From: Caldifermentibacillus hisashii
GTDB taxonomy: Bacteria > Bacillota > Bacilli > Bacillales > Caldibacillaceae
Length of the DNA: 64,000 nucleotides
Strand: one strand, 5' to 3'
NCBI RefSeq assembly: GCF_027568575.1
Contig: NZ_JANUVP010000001.1
Below, piece after piece: positions 58,409 to 64,000 of the stretch. The notes under the pieces are model-generated. The model saw only the letters and a list, made by a program, of their open reading frames with translations, did not search any database and had not been told where the DNA came from. Both the position numbers and the translations under genes were made by a program. Position 1 is the first letter of the stretch. Each line of letters opens with the position of its first letter.

Positions 58409-58848
58409 GCCATTCACCTCCTCCCAATAAAGTGGTGCAATATATGGATTGCAACTCATTTTTAAAATTATACTTGTTCTTTTTTCCATAATTGGAAAGT
58501 GAAACAAGAACAATTCTGTTAAAAGATTATCACAACATTTCTATCATAGCAAGGTTTAATCAGAAAACAAACCAAATTTTTCTAGCTTTAATCAATTTTC
58601 TTGTCTAAGGTTCATTTTATATCATGTAAAGTAGGTTATTTATATCCTTTTGCCCGTAAAGTAACACGAATAAAGTTCCTTCATTTAGACGGTCTATATT
58701 CACTTTTTCCACTTTTTTGTCATTTTAAACATAAAATACATTTTCGTTTACCTTCGTTTACAGAAATTAACGTCGGGCGTGCAGAACTAGACAATAACTT
58801 GTCTATAGACTAGTCACCCGTATTTTTTATTTTCATTCATATTCCACG
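58409..58848. other. Intergenic region upstream of hbs
   Basis: About 440 bases. The part nearest hbs holds its promoters (a plausible TTGTTT-N16-TATGAT near 58545-58575 on the minus strand). At 58770-58800 a short stretch, gtgcagaactagacaataac, resembles the right end of repeat family C. Nothing else is recognised; a 70-codon frame at 58601-58813 is not supported. Confidence 0.45.
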
Positions 58849-58876
58849 AAAAAAGACCCCATTCTTCCTGGAGTCT
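58849..58876 (-). terminator. Terminator of spoIVA
   Basis: On the minus strand AGACTCCAGG-AAGAA-TGGGGTCT followed by TTTTTT, just after the stop. Confidence 0.8.
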
Positions 58877-58883
58877 ATCGAAA

Positions 58884-60362
58884 CTATAAAATAATTGCAA
58901 TCAATCCGCCTGATCCTTCATTGATGATTCGTTCCAACGTTTCTTTTAATTTATACCGGGCATTTTCCGGCATTAATGCAAGTTTTGCTTGAATTCCTTC
59001 TCGGACAATCGAATTCAAATTTCTACCAAAAATATCTGAATTCCAGATTGATAAAGGATCATCCTCAAAATCTTGCATTAAGTAACGGACAAGCTCTTCA
59101 CTTTGCTTTTCCGTCCCAATAATCGGAGCAAATTCACTCTCTACATCGACTTTTATCATATGAATGCTTGGTGCCACGGCTTTTAAACGGACACCGAATC
59201 TGGAGCCTTGGCGAATAATTTCCGGTTCATCCAAACTCATATCCTCAATGGATGGTGCAGCGATCCCATATCCGGTTTGTTTCACCATTTTCAACGCATC
59301 GGCAATTTGATCATATTCCTTTTTCGCATGAGCAAAATCTTGCATTAATTCAAGAAGATGGTCTTTCCCGCGAATTTCAACGCCGACAATTTCTTTCAAC
59401 ACTTGATCATACAGTTCATCAGGTGCATGTAAATCAATTTCCGCAATCCCTTGCCCCATTTCAATTCCGGCAAGTCCCGCCCGCTCAATAAAGTCAAATT
59501 CAGTAAATGATTGAACGACACGGTCCACATCTCTTAATCTCTTAATATCTTTCACCGTTTCTTTTACTGCCTCTTGATAACTTGTTCTTAACCAATGACC
59601 TTCTTTTAATACCATTACCCAACTCGGCAAGTTGACATTGACTTCAAGAACAGGAAACTCGAATAATGTTTCTTTTAAAACATTATGAACATCTGCTTCC
59701 CGCATATTTTCCACACTCATGGCAAGCACAGGGATATCATATTTTTCTTGAAGCTCCAGTCTTAATTGTTCCGTTTCAGGGAAATGAGGTTTTGTCGAGT
59801 TGATGATAATAATGAAGGGCTTTCCAACCTCTTTCAATTCTGTAACGACCCGTTCTTCTGCTTCAACATAATTATCCCGTGGAATTTCTCCGATTGTTCC
59901 GTCTGTCGTTATAACAACGCCGATTGTTGAATGCTCTTGAATAACTTTACGGGTACCAATTTCCGCCGCCTCATGAAATGGAATCGGTTCTTCATACCAT
60001 GGTGTGTTGATCATTCTCGGGCCGTTTTCATCTTCATACCCTTTTGCTCCCGGTACGGTATAACCGACACAATCGACGAGGCGAACATTTACATCCAATC
60101 CCTCATCCACATGAACAGTCACCGCTTGATTCGGTACAAATTTCGGTTCAGTTGTCATAATTGTTTTACCAGCTGCACTTTGAGGGAGCTCATCTTGGGC
60201 CCGTGCCCGCTCTGCCTCATGTTCAATATTTGGTAAAACGACGAGTTCCATAAATTTTTTGATAAATGTGGATTTTCCTGTTCGAACGGCACCGACAACA
60301 CCAATATAAATATCACCGCCAGTACGTTCGGCAATGTCTTTAAAAATATCGAACTTTTCCAA
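58884..60362 (-). CDS. spoIVA: Spore morphogenetic ATPase SpoIVA
   Basis: A 492-residue protein that polymerises on the forespore surface as the base of the coat. The Walker A motif is in GVVGAVRTGKSTFIKKF (about 23-39). AQDELPQSAAGKTIMTTEPK, VDCVGYTVPGAKGYEDENG and the C-terminal end EGSGGLIAIIL are almost identical to B. subtilis SpoIVA, and the length is the same. The start is TTG at 60362, with GGGAGGGGA upstream. Confidence 0.97.
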   Translation of the reverse strand: MEKFDIFKDIAERTGGDIYIGVVGAVRTGKSTFIKKFMELVVLPNIEHEAERARAQDELPQSAAGKTIMTTEPKFVPNQAVTVHVDEGLDVNVRLVDCVGYTVPGAKGYEDENGPRMINTPWYEEPIPFHEAAEIGTRKVIQEHSTIGVVITTDGTIGEIPRDNYVEAEERVVTELKEVGKPFIIIINSTKPHFPETEQLRLELQEKYDIPVLAMSVENMREADVHNVLKETLFEFPVLEVNVNLPSWVMVLKEGHWLRTSYQEAVKETVKDIKRLRDVDRVVQSFTEFDFIERAGLAGIEMGQGIAEIDLHAPDELYDQVLKEIVGVEIRGKDHLLELMQDFAHAKKEYDQIADALKMVKQTGYGIAAPSIEDMSLDEPEIIRQGSRFGVRLKAVAPSIHMIKVDVESEFAPIIGTEKQSEELVRYLMQDFEDDPLSIWNSDIFGRNLNSIVREGIQAKLALMPENARYKLKETLERIINEGSGGLIAIIL

Positions 60363-60428
60363 AAAATCCCCTCCCGTTCCTCGATTGCTGGGATATTTAA
60401 TCCGGTTTTTACTCCTATGGACATTATA

Positions 60429-60458
60429 TATTTATGTTGTTGTCCACTTAACTTATGA
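60429..60458 (-). promoter_or_regulatory. Possible sigma-E promoter of spoIVA
   Basis: On the minus strand TCATAAG (60452-60458), a 15-base spacer and CATAAATA (60429-60436), a moderate match to sigma-E sites, about 65 bases before the start. spoIVA is known to be sigma-E controlled in B. subtilis. Confidence 0.4.
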
Positions 60459-60511
60459 CTATTATTTTATTTGTTTTATATTTTTTACCCTCCCTGCCTG
60501 CAAAAAATATA

Positions 60512-60551
60512 TAACCCCTCTCCTACAATATATTGTAAAAAAGAGGGGTTA
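60512..60551 (-). terminator. Terminator of yphF
   Basis: AACCCCTCT ... AGAGGGGTT with an inner CAATATATTG palindrome, followed on the minus strand by ATATATTTTTTG. Confidence 0.65.
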
Positions 60552-60664
60552 TTCCTGTTTTTTATATTTTTTGAAAGATTAACTATTCAACAATGAAGTA
60601 ATTCCAAGGTTGGCGACAAATTTTTTGATAAATGCATATAGGAGTCAGCACAACGTAAATCACT

Positions 60665-61378
60665 TCATTCCTTTTTCTCCATAAAAACCGGTTTCCCTTG
60701 TTCATCAATTGTATACGGAAGAGAATAGGCCGGTACAAAAATAGATTGCTCCGCCAACATTATTCGAATATCTTCACCCGGTTTTACTTTTGAAAGTTTA
60801 CCTGTTTCCCATAGTTGGTAAAGGTCATTTGTATAATCGACATAAAGCTCACCCTCACCGGACATAATCAAAGGCAAGTTCTTTCCGGTATAGGGACTTT
60901 CTATCATTGGATCTTCTTCAAATCCTAATTTCTTATAGTCTAAAGAAAATGCGTTTTTACCGATTACTTCTTTAAACGGAGGATATTCTTTAGATACTAA
61001 ACGGTAATTTACCTCTCTAATTTTCTCAGCAATTCGTAAATCAAAAATTTTGACGGTCGGGTTCGTTTCCGGATTCATAATAACGTACTGGAACACGCCA
61101 CCATTTTCATAAGCATTTTTCGGGATTTCCGATAAATATTGCGGGACAATCCGTTTGAAATCAACCAAATATTTCATAAACATGTCTGTTTCGTCATCTT
61201 TATTTTTTATCGGTAAAATTCCGTCATTATCTTGATAATAGTTATCTACCGCTTTTTGAACAGCTTCAACTTCCACTTCATTCGGTAAACGTTTCGCCTG
61301 ATCGTCTTCCGGATATAAACACCCGCTGAGTATAAAACAAATGCTCAAAATTGTAATAAGGAATATTGCTTTTTTCAC
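60665..61378 (-). CDS. yphF: YphF-like lipoprotein
   Basis: A 237-residue protein with a lipoprotein signal (KKAIFLITILSICFILSGCL, cysteine near 20), then a soluble domain with VEVEAVQKAVDNYYQDNDGI, GILPIKNKD and SLDYKKLGFEEDPMIESPYT. It matches the position and type of B. subtilis YphF, a sporulation-linked lipoprotein of unknown function. The GTG start at 61378 has only a weak ribosome binding site. Confidence 0.85.
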   Translation of the reverse strand: MKKAIFLITILSICFILSGCLYPEDDQAKRLPNEVEVEAVQKAVDNYYQDNDGILPIKNKDDETDMFMKYLVDFKRIVPQYLSEIPKNAYENGGVFQYVIMNPETNPTVKIFDLRIAEKIREVNYRLVSKEYPPFKEVIGKNAFSLDYKKLGFEEDPMIESPYTGKNLPLIMSGEGELYVDYTNDLYQLWETGKLSKVKPGEDIRIMLAEQSIFVPAYSLPYTIDEQGKPVFMEKKE

Positions 61379-61462
61379 CCTGTTATTTCACATCCCCGCA
61401 TGTCCAAATGGTTATTGTTTTATTCAGTTAACGACAGTTAAAATAGGCATACTTGAAAAGTT

Positions 61463-61666
61463 TCATTCAATCGTTGGACCGGAAAAAACGATAATAAAGA
61501 TAATAATACCGGAGTAAATCATCAATCCGTATGCAACAAAGGCCGTCAGTATTCGTAAAAGTCTCATTTTCAATTTATAGCGGCTTAAATAAATGAGAAC
61601 GATAGAAAGAAACATAAAACCCATAGCCGCAAATGATATCCACATTTTTGTTAAGGCTAAAGACAA
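61463..61666 (-). CDS. yphE: YphE-like small membrane protein (DUF2768)
   Basis: A 67-residue protein with two membrane helices (LTKMWISFAAMGFMFLSIVL and AFVAYGLMIYSGIIIFIIVF), typical of DUF2768. The TTG at 61666 lies 6 bases after AAAGGGGTG and gives the short family-like start; the GTG at 61675 is inside the site. It lies between gpsA and yphF as in B. subtilis. Its function is unknown. Confidence 0.82.
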   Translation of the reverse strand: MSLALTKMWISFAAMGFMFLSIVLIYLSRYKLKMRLLRILTAFVAYGLMIYSGIIIFIIVFSGPTIE

Positions 61667-61781
61667 CCTGTTCACCCCTTTTTGAGTATTTCAATAATTA
61701 TAAAGTGTTTTTCGTCATCCATTCTATCATAATTTTAATAAACTGTATTGAAATATGTACATGCATCTCTGTTGTTAACGA

Positions 61782-61830
61782 ACAAAAAGAAAAAGCTGAA
61801 TGAAGCGGAGGCGTACACTTCTTTCAGCTT
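61782..61830 (-). terminator. Terminator of gpsA
   Basis: On the minus strand AAGCTGAAAGAAG ... CTTCATTCAGCTTTTTCTTTTT, about 120 bases past the gpsA stop. The remainder of the 61676-61949 gap shows nothing notable. Confidence 0.75.
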
Positions 61831-61949
61831 ATCAGACAATTAATACCCAACCCTCGTTAAAACACACCATATTCTATGCACAAATAAAATATTCTGTATC
61901 CTCGAAGGCCTATTTTCATTGAAATATTCCAGCTTCGTAATCGTGAAGA

Positions 61950-62987
61950 TCATTCATTTTGTAAAATGTTGACTAAATCCTCCATCTCATGTGTCTTTTT
62001 TCTTGTCATTAATTCATCAACAGCTGCTTTCGGATTTAAATTTTCAAACAGCACTTTATATAATATGATTGAAATTGGCATATTGACTTGATATTTTTCT
62101 GCCAATTGATAGGCTGCTTTTGTTGTGCGAACTCCTTCAACCGTTTGTCCCATGTTATGTAAAATCTCCTGCAAACTTTCTCCTTTACCTAATGCGTTTC
62201 CGGCTCGCCAGTTTCTCGAATGCACACTCGTACATGTTACAATTAAATCACCAATTCCGGTCAATCCGGAAAAAGTGAGCGGATTCGCCCCCATCTTTGT
62301 CCCAAGACGGGCAATTTCGGCAAGTCCTCTTGTCATTAATGCGGCTTTGGCATTATCCCCATAACCGAGTCCATCTGAAATACCTGCTGCAAGGGCAATA
62401 ATATTTTTCAATGCCCCGCCGATTTCAACACCGATTACATCCGGATTTGTATAGACCCGGAAATTCGTATTCATAAATAATTCTTGAACCATTTCAGCTG
62501 CTGCAAGATTTTCCGAAGCAACTGCAACCGTTGTCGGGTGGCGCAGACTTACTTCCTCAGCATGGGAAGGCCCGGACAGAACGACAATATCTTTCAATAG
62601 ATATTCAGGAACTTCCTCTTTAATTATTTCGGAAACGCGCTTTAAAGAACCGGGTTCAATTCCTTTACATACATGAACGATCGTAACCGGATTCTTTATA
62701 TAATTTAATAATTTTTTCATCACTTCCCGGACAGCTTTTGTAGGGACTGCGACAATAATGATTTCACAGTTTTTAATTGCTTCCTCTAAATCATGATAAG
62801 CAATTATCGTTTCCGGCAGTAAAATATCCGGTAAATAATTTTCATTCATTTTCGTTTGATTGATTTTTTCTGCTTGTTCCTTATGATAACTCCATAACCG
62901 TACATCATGCCCGTTGTCGGCAAGAACAAGGGAAAGTGCAGTTCCCCAGCTTCCGGCACCTAATACGGTTAACGTTTTATTCGTCAT
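61950..62987 (-). CDS. gpsA: Glycerol-3-phosphate dehydrogenase [NAD(P)+]
   Basis: A 345-residue enzyme that makes glycerol-3-phosphate for phospholipids. TVLGAGSWGTALSLVLADNG (Rossmann), KGIEPGSLKRVSEI, VLSGPSHAEEVSLRHPTTVA, GGALKNIIALAAGISDGLGY (catalytic lysine) and FSGLTGIGDLIVTCTSVHSR are all present. The ATG at 62987 follows GGAGTGGAG. It follows der by 13 bases. Confidence 0.96.
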   Translation of the reverse strand: MTNKTLTVLGAGSWGTALSLVLADNGHDVRLWSYHKEQAEKINQTKMNENYLPDILLPETIIAYHDLEEAIKNCEIIIVAVPTKAVREVMKKLLNYIKNPVTIVHVCKGIEPGSLKRVSEIIKEEVPEYLLKDIVVLSGPSHAEEVSLRHPTTVAVASENLAAAEMVQELFMNTNFRVYTNPDVIGVEIGGALKNIIALAAGISDGLGYGDNAKAALMTRGLAEIARLGTKMGANPLTFSGLTGIGDLIVTCTSVHSRNWRAGNALGKGESLQEILHNMGQTVEGVRTTKAAYQLAEKYQVNMPISIILYKVLFENLNPKAAVDELMTRKKTHEMEDLVNILQNE

Positions 62988-63000
62988 TTTCTCCACTCCT

Positions 63001-64000
63001 TTATTTTCTAGCTCGCGGAATGATTCTAATCGGGGTTCCTAAAAATCCGAAAGCGTCCCGGATCCGATTTTCTAAAAAACGTTCATAGGAAAAATGCAGT
63101 AATTCCGGGTCATTTACAAACAAAACAAAAGTTGGAGGCTTTACGGATACTTGGGTTATATAATAGATTTTCAGCCGTTTCCCTTTGTCCGTTGGTGTCG
63201 GAATCATGGCAACCGCATCCATAATCACATCGTTTAACACATTCGTTTGTACTCTCAGTGAATGATTTTCACTGACGAGTTTAATCATCGGGATCAATGT
63301 ATGTAACCTCTTTTTTGTTTTTGCGGAAACAAAAACGATCGGTGCATAATCAAGAAATAAAAATTGATTACGTATTTTCTTTTCAAATTCATTCATTGTT
63401 TTTTCATCTTTTTCAATGGCATCCCATTTATTAACGACGATGATGACTCCGCGTCCGGCCTCGTGAGGTAACCCCGCAATCCGTTTATCTTGTTCAATAA
63501 TTCCTTCTTCAGCATCGATAACAACAAGAACCACATCAGAACGTTCAATTGCTCTTAACGCACGGAGGACCGAATATTTTTCCGTACTCTCATAAACTTT
63601 CCCTTTTTTACGAATTCCTGCCGTATCCATTATGACATAGTTTTGCCCTTCATATGTATAAGGCGAATCGACCGCATCTCTTGTTGTCCCGGCAATATCA
63701 CTGACAATTACCCGTTCTTCACCCAATATTGCATTGACTAAAGAAGATTTACCGACATTCGGGCGGCCAATTAATGAAAATTTAATAACATCCTCGTCGT
63801 AATCGGCAGCAGCTTTATTTGGAAAATGTTTCACAACTTCATCGAGTAAATCACCAAGACCAAGACCATGACTTCCGGAAATCGGAAACGGGTCCCCGAA
63901 TCCTAATGAGTAGAAATCATAAATTTGATCACGCATTTCCGGATTATCCACTTTATTGACCGCTAAAACAACCGGTTTCTTTGAACGGTATAATATTTTC
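63001..64000 (-). CDS. der: Ribosome-associated GTPase Der (EngA), 5' part outside window
   Basis: A tandem-GTPase protein needed for 50S ribosome assembly. Within the window lie the end of the first G domain (KKPVVLAVNKVDN at the very edge), the second G domain with IGRPNVGKSSLVNAILGEER, DTAGIRKKGKVYES and VNKWDAIEKDE, and the C-terminal KH-like domain (VSVKPPTFVLFVNDPELLHF, ENRIRDAFGFLGTPIRI). The frame is open to base 64000, so the start lies to the right. The GTG at 63951 is internal and not the start. Confidence 0.95.
   Translation of the reverse strand, partial: KILYRSKKPVVLAVNKVDNPEMRDQIYDFYSLGFGDPFPISGSHGLGLGDLLDEVVKHFPNKAAADYDEDVIKFSLIGRPNVGKSSLVNAILGEERVIVSDIAGTTRDAVDSPYTYEGQNYVIMDTAGIRKKGKVYESTEKYSVLRALRAIERSDVVLVVIDAEEGIIEQDKRIAGLPHEAGRGVIIVVNKWDAIEKDEKTMNEFEKKIRNQFLFLDYAPIVFVSAKTKKRLHTLIPMIKLVSENHSLRVQTNVLNDVIMDAVAMIPTPTDKGKRLKIYYITQVSVKPPTFVLFVNDPELLHFSYERFLENRIRDAFGFLGTPIRIIPRARK

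Noticed and set aside
58601..58813. 70-codon plus-strand frame upstream of hbs
   Set aside because: No ribosome binding site and partly made of a repeat C remnant.
1..64000. CRISPR arrays, tRNA genes, intact insertion sequences and prophage genes
   Set aside because: None seen; repeats present are dispersed rather than regularly spaced, and no transposase or integrase frame was found.

Overview
The window is chromosomal DNA from a low-GC, endospore-forming Bacillaceae species. Spore and mother-cell genes (spoIVA, a cotD-like coat gene, ypjB, an SspM-like SASP), bacillithiol (bshA), menaquinone (hepS/menG/hepT) and a qcrABC bc complex all point there. From about 11 kb rightwards the gene order follows the B. 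subtilis yp* region, nearly all on the minus strand. The species cannot be fixed from the sequence alone.

Layout. 1-11 kb is an accessory segment: a small lipoprotein, a YiaA/B membrane protein, a YhgE/Pip protein, a mannose-family PTS (manX/Y/Z) with ManO, a decayed ABC permease, a dispersed repeat, an apparently complete guanine riboswitch with no gene behind it, a 43-aa membrane protein and an EAL-HDOD regulator. 11-23 kb holds an M32 carboxypeptidase, rlmL, rnpB, gpsB, cotD, mrfB/mrfA (yprB/yprA), a small heat-shock protein and the yppG/E/C group with sspM. 23-35 kb holds recU-ponA (plus strand) facing ypoC-nth-dnaD-asnS-aspB-ypmB-ypmA-dinG. 35-43 kb holds panBCD, birA, cca, bshA, mgsA, dapB and ypjD. 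43-51 kb holds a YitT protein, a YugP-like protease, ypjB, ypjA, qcrCBA, ypiF, ypiB (reoY) and ypiA. 51-64 kb holds a hypothetical gene, cheR, ndk, hepT-menG-hepS, mtrB-folE, hbs, spoIVA, yphF, yphE, gpsA and the 3' part of der.

How the genes work together. Menaquinone synthesis supplies the bc complex. panBCD with birA covers pantothenate and biotin cofactors. gpsB, ponA, recU and ypiB/ypiA link cell-wall growth, division and chromosome processing. nth, dinG, recU and mrfAB are DNA repair. spoIVA, ypjB, cotD and sspM serve sporulation.

Most notable beyond ordinary genes: (1) the orphan guanine riboswitch; (2) three non-coding dispersed repeat families (A, B, C), each present in several copies, one of which supplies the stop codon of aspB; (3) a probable structured ncRNA with its own promoter and terminator between birA and panB; (4) a roughly 90-nt imperfect palindrome upstream of the mannose PTS; (5) two losses against the B. 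subtilis order: bshB1 between mgsA and bshA, and the aro-trp-his-tyr cluster between cheR and ypiA although the TRAP gene mtrB is kept. Gene starts were re-chosen from ribosome binding sites; many are TTG or GTG. No CRISPR array, tRNA or intact transposase was seen.
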